Source: Sediminicoccus sp. KRV36 (GTDB taxonomy: Bacteria; Pseudomonadota; Alphaproteobacteria; Acetobacterales; Acetobacteraceae). From it: a DNA stretch of 64,000 nucleotides. Made by a program: the position numbers and the translations under genes. Below the pieces are notes generated by a model. It was given only the letters and a program-made list of their open reading frames with translations. It was not told the DNA's origin and did no database searches. The DNA lies in assembly GCF_023243115.1 (NCBI RefSeq), contig NZ_CP085081.1, positions 3,100,001-3,164,000 of the forward strand. The letters run 5' to 3'. Below, piece by piece: positions 53,401-61,324 of the stretch. Position 1 is the first letter of the stretch, and each line of letters begins with the position of its first letter.

Positions 53401-54912
53401 CATCCCGCGATAGGCCTCGTTCAGCTCCTGGAGCCTGGAGCGCAGCAAGCGCGCGTCATCGCCCGTGGCGCCTGGGAGGGCATCGCGCGTCGCGCCGGCA
53501 AGCTCCCGGTTGTCCCGCTGCTGGAGGAAGCGCGGGTTGGCTTCACGGGCCAGTTGAAGCTGCCGTTGCAGCGCCGTCTGGCCGGAGTTGCTGGAGGTGG
53601 CTGCCGGGCCTGCGGGGTCGCCGAAGAAGAAGCGCGCGACGTTGCTGTCGCGGAGCGCCGCGGCGAGGTCGTTGATCCCGCCGACGAGCGCGGCGATCGC
53701 GCGCACCGCCAGCGAGAGGCCCGTGACGAGGAACGTGCCGACGCCGACGACGACGGGCTGGATGCCCTGCCAGAGCCGGGTAAAGGCGTTCGACAGTTCC
53801 TCGGTCGCGCGCTGGAGCGGCGTCTTGGCGATCTCGCCGATTGCTCGGTTATAGGCGTCCAGCGTGAGGCGCGCGGCATCGGCGACGCGGCCCTGGTTCT
53901 CCAGGCTGCGGATCGTGCGGACGAGCCCCTCGTCCATTGTGCGCAGGCCGCTGGTCGCCAGTGCCTCGGCCGCCTGGCGCGGGCGGTCGAGGGCCTCGGC
54001 CATTTTCGTTGCCGCCGTTGCGACATCAGTGCCCATCGCAACCGCGAGTCGCTTGGCTTGCGAAATCAAACGCTCCTGCTCATCCCCGCCACCCGTGAAG
54101 TTGCGCGATGATGCGATGATGCGCCCGGCCGTACGGGCATCATTGGTGCTGATCGGCCCGCTCGCCGCCGCGCGCCTGGCCGCGTTCTCTGTGGTCTGGG
54201 CAAGCGCCTCATAGTCGTCGCGCGTGATGCGCAGCCGGTTCGAAAGCTCGGCCAGCGCGCGACCCTGCGATTCCGCAATTATGGTGACAGCCGCGATGGA
54301 GGCGCCAGCCGCCACGGTCGCGCCGATGGTGCTGAAGGCCGCCGCGCGAAGCAAGCCGAAGGCCCGGCCGATGCCACCCACGGCATCGGTGATCTGCGGT
54401 CCCTGCTGCACCAGCACCATCAGCGGGTTCATCCCGCCGAGCAGCGTCACGCCCACGTCGGCGATCTGAGGCGAGAGCTGCTGAAGCTCGCGCGCCGTGA
54501 GGCGGGCGGATGAGCCGACGCCGCTGATGGCAGCGCCCGCGCCCGCGTTCGCCTTCTCCAGGGCGGCCAGGTCTTCGCGTGCCTTCTGGACGCGCAGGCC
54601 CATGGCAGCCAGGGCGCGCTCTGCCGCCGCCTGGCGTTCGCCGCCAGCCGCCAGATCGACGTTGAGGGCCTTCTGCGCCGCCGCCTGCTGTTGCTGCGCC
54701 CGGGTGACGCGCTGCGACGCTGCCGTCATGGGGTCGGCCGAGCGAAGCCAGGATTCGGCCGATCGGGTGGAGCGCGTGACCTTCTCGTCCGTCTCGACCA
54801 CCGCCACGCCAAGCTTTTTCATCGAGGCCGCGGCAGCATCCGCGCCGGCGCTCATCTGGTCGTCAAAGACGCCACGGTAGGCGGCGCGCGTGACCTGTTC
54901 GATCGTCGCCAT
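50452..54912 (-). CDS. Tail tape measure protein
   Basis: 1486 aa, the longest gene in the window. The N-terminal coiled coil (QRVTRAQQQQAAAQKALN, ERALAAMGLRVQKAREDLAALEK) leads into the family segment LQQLSPQIADVGVTLLGGMN (about 144-162) and a hydrophobic stretch (191-213). A glycine-rich hydrophobic region follows after about residue 900, and long helical repeats fill the C-terminal third. It sets tail length and is ejected with the DNA. The length suggests a long flexible tail. Confidence 0.88.
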   Translation of the reverse strand: MATIEQVTRAAYRGVFDDQMSAGADAAAASMKKLGVAVVETDEKVTRSTRSAESWLRSADPMTAASQRVTRAQQQQAAAQKALNVDLAAGGERQAAAERALAAMGLRVQKAREDLAALEKANAGAGAAISGVGSSARLTARELQQLSPQIADVGVTLLGGMNPLMVLVQQGPQITDAVGGIGRAFGLLRAAAFSTIGATVAAGASIAAVTIIAESQGRALAELSNRLRITRDDYEALAQTTENAARRAAASGPISTNDARTAGRIIASSRNFTGGGDEQERLISQAKRLAVAMGTDVATAATKMAEALDRPRQAAEALATSGLRTMDEGLVRTIRSLENQGRVADAARLTLDAYNRAIGEIAKTPLQRATEELSNAFTRLWQGIQPVVVGVGTFLVTGLSLAVRAIAALVGGINDLAAALRDSNVARFFFGDPAGPAATSSNSGQTALQRQLQLAREANPRFLQQRDNRELAGATRDALPGATGDDARLLRSRLQELNEAYRGMQGPVADYLKGLREQITLAQHADGADREMAQALIAVENASGGAAAAGEAMRLVRQRLAQEFANDNRIIQRNITGIEAQAEAQALGTRAANEARIAIQAYNETLLKYQASDPRFEQALDNRVGLLLRTRDAQEALNRATTVSSQEDQLAFIQRETELVGAGVVVRERELAVLRERQRIMGTGEAAPGAEDPRLLNAARIAEATQALQRQQSAFTEIQRVGEQAFDRIGSAITTAFANGTLQSLKFGNIAKAVFSEVAQAMLRLAVINPLKNALGGTNSPTIYGAGGIGSILGPGGNAQAVVSNGGSLTGATQQAGQLAGLRQAGSYGNLGNAFTGNGLANTGWGSVDGLLNTQLTSPTLTATGYVGAGGVPIVDGSASLSAAGAIGGAAGIAGGAYGIYSGIQKGGLGGGAQVAGGALTAGLSAAIIAGLSVPVYGWIAAAVLSIAGALLPGQKPSSRGQETRVDFNSGAQTYAGLSGDRYSQANRDQSASAAQSIVNLATQLGDALGGARINGNAAVGVTERTLYLDVAGRKAQFGNDEEGSKALADQAAQFVLEAFRSVAVGDYNKLVNNSGSLDALKSNLEFYEGTYKALAKTAEATNEFQTQLDALAKPYNDAIDRARTLSLAEDQLTARREEAIAKATAQRDAQVANIRDGIALRLVNSGALAGDGQGLADSINARIEAAQTTQAIEEMRTQLQALGLTAGEVGADVYQFTGALQAEAYGRLAARQAAEAQRAADLEAASQARALGFGAANDSLLSRAMRAGLVSGDADAFDAARRAREEIRALSDELTQLGINSDGVAAAVASLTAIQAAEAEQTRKAAIATGVVGLTPQALQAAAGGALSTIISLRDYVGALSSTQAGAGTAIDRLSGSQRQFDAIFGAASAGDANSIAGLQSAAETYRLAAREVYGGGQGFADAISLIEQRIGAISGLGSEALTQAWVRENDRQNTDRVVDSVADLKAEVAALRATMTMLLMRPAA

Positions 54913-55553
54913 CAGATCCTCGCCGAGATCACGAGGGCCGGGCTCTGGACGGTCTTCCCGTCGCCGGTGCGATACTTGCCGGGGAAGTTCACGTCATACC
55001 GGCGATAGGCGTCCACCGCGTTGCCGAAGCGGCCTCGCAGGGCCTTAGCCGCGTCGCCGTAGAGGTCGGGCGGAACCTTGAATCGCAGCCGGCGACCGCC
55101 GACCTTCTGGACATCCACGAGGCGGTTGTAGGGCTCGACGTTGCCGATCGTGATCTCTGCGACATCCGGTGTCACCGCCTCCGGGTTGAAGTTGGCGGCC
55201 CGCACGAACTTGCCCGCGCCGCCCTTCGTCATGGCGATGCCCAGGAAGAAGCCCTTCTTGAAGTCGCCCGACAGCACGGGCGATCGAGCCTGGAGGAACG
55301 CCAGCGCGAAGGCGGCCACGTCGCCCAGGTAGTAGAATTCGTCCACGATCAGGCCGGTGGGCTTCACGCTGGAGGCCGGTGCGTTCTTCACGCCGTCCAC
55401 GATGCGAGTGAAGCGGGGCGCGGCCCGGCGTGATGCGATCAGATCCCGCGTGCCGCGCTCCGCCACATCGGCGAGCGCCGCCGACATCGCCGCCGGCGAG
55501 AGCGAGCGGCTCAGGAAGACATCTACGCTGCGCTGGAATGCCGTCCCGCTCAT
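54912..55553 (-). CDS. Phage protein between the tail chaperones and tape measure
   Basis: 213 aa from ATG 55553. The N-terminal part is helical (VDVFLSRSLSPAAMSAALADVAERG) and the middle beta-rich (YYLGDVAAFALAFLQAR, FFLGIAMTKGG). It overlaps the chaperone stop by four bases and the tape-measure start by one. In lambda-like phages T is followed directly by the tape measure, so this is an extra gene. Function unknown; a completion or chaperone role is guessed. Confidence 0.6.
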   Translation of the reverse strand: MSGTAFQRSVDVFLSRSLSPAAMSAALADVAERGTRDLIASRRAAPRFTRIVDGVKNAPASSVKPTGLIVDEFYYLGDVAAFALAFLQARSPVLSGDFKKGFFLGIAMTKGGAGKFVRAANFNPEAVTPDVAEITIGNVEPYNRLVDVQKVGGRRLRFKVPPDLYGDAAKALRGRFGNAVDAYRRYDVNFPGKYRTGDGKTVQSPALVISARI

Positions 55554-55819
55554 TGAGGCTTCGCCGCCCTGCGGAGGCGCTCCTGTTCGTTGTGGATATC
55601 CATGAACTGGTCGTCCATGGCGCAGATGCATGCGTCGAGGAACATCGTCTCTGCCTCGCTGTAGCGATGCGCCGAGGCCCAGCGCATCACGGTTGTCCAG
55701 GGCAGGTGCATGGGCGATGCGCCCATGCCGCCGATCCATGGCCGGTCGCCCCGATGCAGGCGCCACCAGCAGCGCCAGACCCAGAGCAGAGCGGGATCAG
55801 GAATCACCTGGTCCCGCAT
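55550..55819 (-). CDS. Tail assembly chaperone T domain (made mainly as a -1 frameshift fusion)
   Basis: From Met 55819 this is 89 aa, Trp-rich (LLWVWRCWWRLHRGDRPW). The frame stays open upstream to about 55945, overlapping the end of the preceding G gene in the -1 frame. Frameshifting at 55933-55939 would give a 265-aa GT protein: 138 residues of G, 38 linker residues (starting LCAALGWQLSQ) and these 89. Internal initiation at 55819 is possible but has no known precedent role. GT recruits the tape measure during tail assembly. Confidence 0.75.
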   Translation of the reverse strand: MRDQVIPDPALLWVWRCWWRLHRGDRPWIGGMGASPMHLPWTTVMRWASAHRYSEAETMFLDACICAMDDQFMDIHNEQERLRRAAKPQ

Positions 55820-55905
55820 TTTGTCGGCGGCGAGTGCGGCTGCGATTTCGTCGCCAGTCTCTTCCGCGATCTCCTGGAGGTTGACTGCGTCGGTGCGCGC
55901 CTGGC

Positions 55906-56346
55906 TCAGTTGCCAGCCAAGGGCGGCGCAGAGTTTCCCTTGGCCTCATCGAGCACCCCCGCGCGCTGCTGGCCGACCTGCGCGGCCGCCTTGAAGCATG
56001 CGAGGAACAGCTCGGGGTAATCGGGGTCGCGGAGAAGGTCGAAGAACTGGTCAGCGGTGACGGGCACCCCGGCGTCGTCGGTCAGGTTCCGCACGGGGGG
56101 CTCGAGCAGCACATGCTCGATGAGGCACTCGATATTGATCTCGCGCCGCTCGGCGGTCAGGAGCTTGCGCTCGTCGCCGCCATACTTCTGTGCCGCGCGC
56201 CGCTGCCGCGCGGCCTGGGCATCGTAGTAGGCGTCCGTGAAGCCGCGGGTGTTGATTTCCAGGTCGTCGTATTCGTCGCCGACGCGAATCCACTCGCCGT
56301 TGCGGATGAGCGTGCTGTTCTGTCGAAAGCTGCTGAATTTCGCCAT
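55906..56346 (-). CDS. Tail assembly chaperone G
   Basis: 146 aa from ATG 56346 (AGAAGGA upstream). AKFSSFRQNSTLIRNGEWIR at the start and the helical ERREINIECLIEHVLLEP and DQFFDLLRDPDYPELFLACF segments match small siphovirus chaperones encoded after the tail tube. Its last codons contain a slippery heptamer that lets some ribosomes continue in the T frame. It coats the tape measure protein with GT. Confidence 0.75.
   Translation of the reverse strand: MAKFSSFRQNSTLIRNGEWIRVGDEYDDLEINTRGFTDAYYDAQAARQRRAAQKYGGDERKLLTAERREINIECLIEHVLLEPPVRNLTDDAGVPVTADQFFDLLRDPDYPELFLACFKAAAQVGQQRAGVLDEAKGNSAPPLAGN
55933..55939 (-). promoter_or_regulatory. Programmed -1 ribosomal frameshift heptamer G GGA AAC
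   Basis: On the minus strand the codons AAG GGA AAC contain G-GGA-AAC in the correct X-XXY-YYZ phase of the G reading frame, nine codons before its stop. The -1 frame is open from just upstream of this point through the T gene. Lambda uses the near-identical G-GGA-AAG in the same gene pair. Confidence 0.8.
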
Positions 56347-56406
56347 AGTCGATCCTTCTCGGGGTTGCGTCGCCATCACGGCGATGCGTTGCGGGGTGCG
56401 GGAAAT

Positions 56407-56440
56407 GGGGGTGGACGCCCCCCGCAGAACGTCCACCCCC
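56407..56440 (-). terminator. Strong hairpin between tail tube and chaperone genes
   Basis: GGGGGTGGACG (56407-56417) and CGTCCACCCCC (56430-56440) form a perfect 11-bp stem with a 12-base loop in the 138-bp gap. It follows the tail tube stop on the transcript. Partial termination or 3' end protection would give more tail-tube mRNA than downstream mRNA. No U-tract. Confidence 0.55.
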
Positions 56441-56484
56441 TCACCAGCGCGCGGTGCCTCCGAGGCGCACGCGCACCCGGAGCC

Positions 56485-57948
56485 TTATTCAAAGTATTCC
56501 AGGCGATCCAGCGTGATCATCACGCCCGTCAGCGTGTCGCGGCTGGCCTTCATCATCGCCTTCAGCATCACGTCGCTGTTGCGCGAGCCGGCGTTCGGAT
56601 TGCCGCTCATCGGCGTCACCCGGGGCAGGCCCCAGACGAGAGCCTGGCTGTTCTTGAACACGCGCCAGGACAGGTTGGTCGGCGTGCCGCCCATGACCTT
56701 CGTGAAGATGACGTTGTCGCCGAAATAGACCTCCAGGTCGGCCGTCACGTCGAGCGATCCCGAGCCCAGGTCAACCGCGGCGATGGCGTCCACCGCTTCA
56801 ATCATCCGCATGTTGTTGCGGATATTGAGGGTAATGGAGCTGGCCCAATTCGACGTGGTGATCTGCACGCCGTTTTCGGCGAGGCGTCCGACGTTCGCGC
56901 TGCCGGCCAGGACCTGGAAGATGGCCGGGTCCGGAGCCGCGTCGTATGTCGAGCCGTTGGCGACCGTGCCCTGGCCGCCACCCATGCCCATGAAGGACAA
57001 GCTGCCGCCGATCTTCTTCTTCTTCTCGAAGGGCAGCGAGAGGCTATCCACGGTCATCCCGCGCTGGATGATATGCGTGGGTGCGGCTTGGCCAAGGAAG
57101 CTGCGCTCCAGCGATATGCCGATCTCGGTCGTGCCGTTGCGCAGCCGATCGCCGAAGAAGATGCGGATGGTCTTGCCAGCACCTGCGTCCACCGCGGCGC
57201 TGGGCATGTTGTCCAAGGTCAGAGCGGTGGCGCTGATCGCGGTGATGCGGGCCCAATCATTGCGCGCGGCGGTGGCGAACTGGAATGCTGCGCCCGTGCC
57301 GCCGACCTTGATCCACTGGCCGACCGCCAGGCCGAGCGTCGTGAAGTTGAGCGTGGTGCTGGCAAGCCCGGTTGCCGTCGCGGTGATGTCGCCGCTGACG
57401 CCCTGGCAGCCCACCACCTTAGCGCGCGACGCGGCGGGCGGCACGGCCTCCGCGACGAAGCCCGAGGCTGTGCTGACGAAGCTGGTCGCGCCGCCGGTGG
57501 TGACGGGGAACAAGCCGTTGTTCGCAGCCTGCGCGTTGCCGGTGAGGCGCACCAGGTGGCCGACGACGAAGGCAGCGCCCGTGGTGCAGGTCAGGGTGTT
57601 GGCGGTGGTGCCGATATCGGTGATCACCGAATCCGCGGTGCCATCGTTGTCCCGTTCGGGGGTCTGCACGAAGCTGCTCTGGAACGCGCTCTCCAAGACG
57701 GTCGAAAGCAGCGTGCTCGGCATGGGATAGATCAGCTCGAAGTTGATCCCGCCGTCGTTCTTCTCGCCCACCTTGAAGGGATCGACCGTCTGGCGGTCGT
57801 CGCGGATTTCCTCGCTCTCCTCCATCTGCGGCTGATAGGCGAGGCTTTCGCCCTGCATCCGAAAGCCGCGCATGCGAGGGGATGCAGGCGTGGTGCCCAG
57901 CGTCGTTTCGCGAACGCCGCTCAACCTTACGCGATTTGTGTCGGTCAC
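56485..57948 (-). CDS. Major tail tube protein
   Basis: 487 aa from GTG 57948 with GGAG upstream. VRLSGVRETTLGTTP, ESEEIRDDRQTVDPFKVGEKNDGGINFELIYPM-type strands (about 40-75) and the C-terminal ITLDRLEYFE are those of siphovirus tail tube proteins. It is longer than the common 200-350 aa, with an inserted beta-rich region of Ala/Thr/Gly repeats (about 100-230) that may be an Ig-like decoration. It polymerises into the tail tube. Confidence 0.8.
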   Translation of the reverse strand: MTDTNRVRLSGVRETTLGTTPASPRMRGFRMQGESLAYQPQMEESEEIRDDRQTVDPFKVGEKNDGGINFELIYPMPSTLLSTVLESAFQSSFVQTPERDNDGTADSVITDIGTTANTLTCTTGAAFVVGHLVRLTGNAQAANNGLFPVTTGGATSFVSTASGFVAEAVPPAASRAKVVGCQGVSGDITATATGLASTTLNFTTLGLAVGQWIKVGGTGAAFQFATAARNDWARITAISATALTLDNMPSAAVDAGAGKTIRIFFGDRLRNGTTEIGISLERSFLGQAAPTHIIQRGMTVDSLSLPFEKKKKIGGSLSFMGMGGGQGTVANGSTYDAAPDPAIFQVLAGSANVGRLAENGVQITTSNWASSITLNIRNNMRMIEAVDAIAAVDLGSGSLDVTADLEVYFGDNVIFTKVMGGTPTNLSWRVFKNSQALVWGLPRVTPMSGNPNAGSRNSDVMLKAMMKASRDTLTGVMITLDRLEYFE

Positions 57949-58045
57949 TGGGTGGGCTCCTTCAAAGGGAATGCGGCGTCATCACGACGCTGCGGTCAGG
58001 CCTTGCCGAAGGGCCGGATTAGGCGCCGCCTGGTGGCGGGAAGGG

Positions 58046-58261
58046 TCAGTCGCCGTCGCGCGGGGCGTCGGGCGTGCGGAGCGGCTTCGTGGCTCGGGTG
58101 GGAAGCTCGGCCACCGCCTCGGCCGGTGCCGGGGGCGCCTCCAGATGGCCGATGCGCTGCCAATCGGCGACTGTCATGGGGCCGTCCAGCTGCTCGGGCT
58201 CGATCTCGGCGCCGGCCGGGAAATGGCTGGTCGGTGTGGTGATGTCCTTCAGGACGCGCAT
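58046..58261 (-). CDS. Hypothetical 71-aa phage protein
   Basis: From ATG 58261 with AAAGGA upstream. RVLKDITTPTSHFPAGAEIE and a Pro/Ala-rich tail. It starts 5 bases after the tail terminator stop, between it and the tail tube gene, and is followed by 97 bp without a clear gene. Unknown function; position suggests a small tail or decoration protein. Confidence 0.6.
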   Translation of the reverse strand: MRVLKDITTPTSHFPAGAEIEPEQLDGPMTVADWQRIGHLEAPPAPAEAVAELPTRATKPLRTPDAPRDGD

Positions 58262-58266
58262 GGGGA

Positions 58267-58686
58267 TTATCCTTTGATCCAGTTGATGCGGACGGGCAGC
58301 GCCCACCATGCGCCCCGATCCTCTGCCGCGACGCCCAGGCCGATGCTGATGTCGCGGAACTCGATATCGGCCAGCTGGAGGCCGCGGTAGATTTCGGCCA
58401 GCGCGGAGGCATAGGTGCGGGCCAGAACGCTGCCGATGCCCTCTGGCACTATGACGGTCAGGAGAAGGTCGCCCTCCTCCTCCCAGCGATTGGCGAGGCG
58501 GTTGCCCGCGCCGATGGATGCCTGGTCGAAAAGGTCGCCGATGATCTGCACATGAACGAAGGGCAGATCGTTGCCGCTGGCGTCGGCCGGCGTGGTGAAG
58601 GCCTCGTTGTCCCACGAGAGGGGCGTGGTCGTCCACATGGTTGTGAGGTGGTCGCGGATTTTGGTGAAGGCGTCGAGTGTGCTCAT
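58267..58686 (-). CDS. Tail terminator protein (DUF4128-like)
   Basis: 139 aa. TLDAFTKIRDHLTTMW, LPFVHVQIIGDLFDQASIG and the terminal ALPVRINWIKG fit the alpha/beta tail terminator fold (lambda gpU type, DUF4128) that caps the tail tube and joins the head. It lies in the expected place between the closure protein and tail tube genes, coupled by an ATGA overlap. Confidence 0.7.
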   Translation of the reverse strand: MSTLDAFTKIRDHLTTMWTTTPLSWDNEAFTTPADASGNDLPFVHVQIIGDLFDQASIGAGNRLANRWEEEGDLLLTVIVPEGIGSVLARTYASALAEIYRGLQLADIEFRDISIGLGVAAEDRGAWWALPVRINWIKG

Positions 58687-59015
58687 TTCGCGCCGCCTCG
58701 CAGCCAGAGCCGGTAGCCAACGACCGTGCTGCCCACGACCAGGGGGTGCGAGCCCATCACGCGCCAGGCGGTGCCGTCCACCTGAAGCAGGTCGTTTGCC
58801 GCGGGCGCGGTCAGGGTGCCGACATCGGCGCCGATGGTGGCGCGGCTGTCGCCCTGCTGGATGAGCCCGATGATCTCCGACGGGTTGAAGGCCACGACGA
58901 AGCCGGTCACGGCCGTCTCGGTGAACGTCGAAAGCGCGGTTCCCGTGCGGCGACGCAGTGCCATGGGCCGCCCGTTGCGGGCCAGCATGCGGGGCACGGC
59001 GTCGGGCAAGCTCAT
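58683..59015 (-). CDS. Head-tail joining (head closure) protein
   Basis: 110 aa from ATG 59015. Small beta-barrel-like pattern (FTETAVTGFVVAFNPSEIIG, NDLLQVDGTAWRVMGSHPL) as in head-closure/stopper proteins (SPP1 gp16, lambda gpFII class). ATGA overlaps on both sides. Assignment rests on size, pattern and position. Confidence 0.6.
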   Translation of the reverse strand: MSLPDAVPRMLARNGRPMALRRRTGTALSTFTETAVTGFVVAFNPSEIIGLIQQGDSRATIGADVGTLTAPAANDLLQVDGTAWRVMGSHPLVVGSTVVGYRLWLRGGAK

Positions 59016-59641
59016 ATCGTCACCTGGACATAGGGCTGGAGCATGCCGGCGACCTGCGGCGGAAGGCCGAGCGCCTCGGCGCGCGGGTCGAGGTAGGACA
59101 CGAGGCCCACGTCCTGCGCGCTCTCGCTGCGCACCATGGCATCCCGGCCGCGCCCCAGATGCGCGGAGGCGACGGCGAGGATGCAAGCCCGCTGGATATC
59201 GGCAGGCAGGTCCACGCCAGAGCCGACATCAGGCAGGATGTATCCGCTGATATAGACGACGGTGATCTTGCGCTCGGACCAGTAGGTCCTCTGGTCGCTG
59301 ACGAGGCGATGGATCAGGGCCGCGCGCTGGTCCACCTCAAAGTCCGTGCCAGAAACCAGGGTTGTGCCATCGGCGACGATGCTGGTGATGGAGGCGATGG
59401 GGCGGCGTGAGAGGATGAGGTTGCGCAGCGGAGCCTCGGGCCGGAAGAGTTCTTGGATCGTCTCCCGGACGAAGACCCGCTGGCAGTAGCTTTCGATTGC
59501 GGTGCTCGCCTGGGCGATGCGCACGGCAAGCTCGGCGTCATAGGTGGTGACCGTGAGGCCAAGCTCCATCTTCACCGCCGCGAGAGTGCAGAGATCGCGC
59601 TCCGTGGCTGGCACGGTGACGGTGAGGATGGAACCGCTCAC
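59012..59641 (-). CDS. Head-tail connector protein (HK97 gp6-like)
   Basis: 209 aa from GTG 59641. LCTLAAVKMELGLT and AELAVRIAQASTAIESYCQRVF give the helical core of HK97 gp6/YqbG-type adaptor proteins; a beta-rich insert and ADIQRACILAVASAHLGRG follow. It forms the ring under the portal. Its presence implies a head, even though no capsid gene is in the window. Confidence 0.75.
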   Translation of the reverse strand: MSGSILTVTVPATERDLCTLAAVKMELGLTVTTYDAELAVRIAQASTAIESYCQRVFVRETIQELFRPEAPLRNLILSRRPIASITSIVADGTTLVSGTDFEVDQRAALIHRLVSDQRTYWSERKITVVYISGYILPDVGSGVDLPADIQRACILAVASAHLGRGRDAMVRSESAQDVGLVSYLDPRAEALGLPPQVAGMLQPYVQVTI

Positions 59642-60162
59642 GCCAGGATTTCCGCCACGCGCGTCGGCGCCAGGATGCCCAGCGTCACGGCATAGCCGAG
59701 GAGCTGCGCGGCTTCGGGGCTGTCGAGGTTCACCGTGCCCTGAAAGCCCGCCCCGCGCTCGGCATCGTCCAGGATGGGATTGTCCCGCATCGCGATGCGC
59801 TCGGCCCGCGCGAAGCGGTCGAAGAACGCCTTGGCCGAGATCACGCGCGGGCCGAGCGCCGCGATGCGCCCCACCAGGGCATCCGCCACCCAGGCCGGCG
59901 CCTCATGCACACCAGCCGGGCGCGTGATCGCCTCTGTCGCGCGGATCAGCGCCACCCAGGCGGGCTGGCCGGTCACATCCACCGTGGCGCGGACGTGCAT
60001 GCCGGCGACGCTGGGATGGCGCGGCGGCGGCTCGGCCGAGGCATCGGGCATCCAGCCGAGGGCGATGCCTTCATCAGGTGTCGGCCACCAGCCCAGCGCC
60101 AGCAGGGCCGTGCGCATGGCCAGCGGCGTGCCCGTCCAGGCCGTGTCGAAATATTCGGTCAT
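59638..60162 (-). CDS. Phage structural protein of unknown role
   Basis: 174 aa from ATG 60162. MTEYFDTAWTGTPLAMRTAL, GWWPTPDEGIALGWMPD and FFDRFARAERIAMRDNP have no recognised motif. Between the spike-fibre-like gene and the connector, overlapping the latter. Probably virion or spike-associated; inferred from context. Confidence 0.55.
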   Translation of the reverse strand: MTEYFDTAWTGTPLAMRTALLALGWWPTPDEGIALGWMPDASAEPPPRHPSVAGMHVRATVDVTGQPAWVALIRATEAITRPAGVHEAPAWVADALVGRIAALGPRVISAKAFFDRFARAERIAMRDNPILDDAERGAGFQGTVNLDSPEAAQLLGYAVTLGILAPTRVAEILA

Positions 60163-60172
60163 GCGATGATCC

Positions 60173-61324
60173 TCATGCGCGCAGGCCCGGCAGAGCCGCG
60201 TCGGGTAAGGCATAGGGGAGGTATCGGAGGGCGCGGCAATAGCCGTACGGGGAGTTGCCGCCCGCAGCCGTGTTGGCAATGCGCAGCGTCGTCATACCGG
60301 ACGTAGGGGCGCCAGAGACAGACACTACAGCGCCCCCACTTACAGTGTTTGCGATGCGCCCCGCCCCGTCAGACGCGATAGCTGCGTAGAACGATGCACC
60401 CGGGGTCATTGAAAATGTCGCGGCATCCACGCCATTCGCGTTAGCGACCACCAGACTTGATCCGGCGCTGTTACGCATAGACCACCGAAACGTGTCAGAC
60501 GCATCGTCCGTCTGAAGCAGCCACTGCCCCAGCCCAGCCGGCGCGGGCTGCGGCAGCATGAACTCGCCCCAGATCGTGCAGGCGCCGGATGCCGGGATGC
60601 CCAGCGCGGCGAGCGAAAAGGTCAGGTTGTCCGTCAGCCGCGTGCCGGCCATGCCCGTGGTGACGATGGGAGAGCTGCAAAACGCGGCATCCTCGAATTG
60701 CGGCTGGCAGGAATAGAAGAACGAACCGCTGGCGATGTCAGCCCTCAGCACCATCGGGTAATCCGCAGTCGTAGATGGGACATAGACCCGCGAAATTCGC
60801 TGCCACTGATCCCGGATGGAAAGGTTCGCATCCACAAGAGTGGCACTGGATGTGGGGAGGTCCTGCGATAGCGTCAGCGCCGGAGCCCCGCCGTAGTTTT
60901 GGCTCGAAGGCAGATATATCCAGCAATGCATCGCGCATTTCTGCCCCGCCACGACCGAGAAACCGGCCAGCGCGCCTACATTGTTGGAGGCCGCGGCCGT
61001 ATCCCGCGTGTGCTTCCTGATCAGTGTCCCAGCCCCGAAAGAGGGGATATCCGTGCTGGCCACATTCGCGTTGGGGGCAGGGCCTGGATTTGCAATGCCC
61101 GCCGCCGAATCAAGCACGCGGTTTGTCCGCTGGCCTTCCAGCATCAGCCCCAGCGTCGGGTCAAAGCGCGGGACGTTGCTCCCATAGGCGAGCAGCGATC
61201 CGCCCACCACCTGCCAAGCCGCCGAGCCGCGCGTGAAGTTGGCGGCCGAATGCAGCCCCCGCACATCCATCAGCGAGATGGGGCCGGCATTCCCGCGCCA
61301 GAAGCTGATGCCGGTCCCGATCAT
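60173..61324 (-). CDS. Head-spike-fibre-like carbohydrate-binding protein
   Basis: 383 aa. The middle LGLMLEGQRTNRVLDSA is the signature of phage head spike fibre domains, followed by two beta-sandwich regions with Ser/Thr/Gly-rich strands, the second LamG-like (ACTIWGEFMLPQPAPAGLG). Together with the 83-aa base protein whose stop it overlaps (TGATG), it resembles the GhsA/GhsB head spikes of Rhodobacter gene transfer agent, which bind capsule. Here it would give the capsid a glycan-binding fibre. Confidence 0.65.
   Translation of the reverse strand: MIGTGISFWRGNAGPISLMDVRGLHSAANFTRGSAAWQVVGGSLLAYGSNVPRFDPTLGLMLEGQRTNRVLDSAAGIANPGPAPNANVASTDIPSFGAGTLIRKHTRDTAAASNNVGALAGFSVVAGQKCAMHCWIYLPSSQNYGGAPALTLSQDLPTSSATLVDANLSIRDQWQRISRVYVPSTTADYPMVLRADIASGSFFYSCQPQFEDAAFCSSPIVTTGMAGTRLTDNLTFSLAALGIPASGACTIWGEFMLPQPAPAGLGQWLLQTDDASDTFRWSMRNSAGSSLVVANANGVDAATFSMTPGASFYAAIASDGAGRIANTVSGGAVVSVSGAPTSGMTTLRIANTAAGGNSPYGYCRALRYLPYALPDAALPGLRA

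Noticed and set aside
56113-58242. 709-codon rightward open frame across the tail tube gene
   Set aside because: Runs against the phage operon and over genes with phage motifs and ribosome binding sites; shadow.
45009-59641. Contractile-tail phage or R-type tailocin
   Set aside because: No sheath, baseplate wedge or spike genes; the order with tail terminator, tube, G/GT and long tape measure is siphovirus type.
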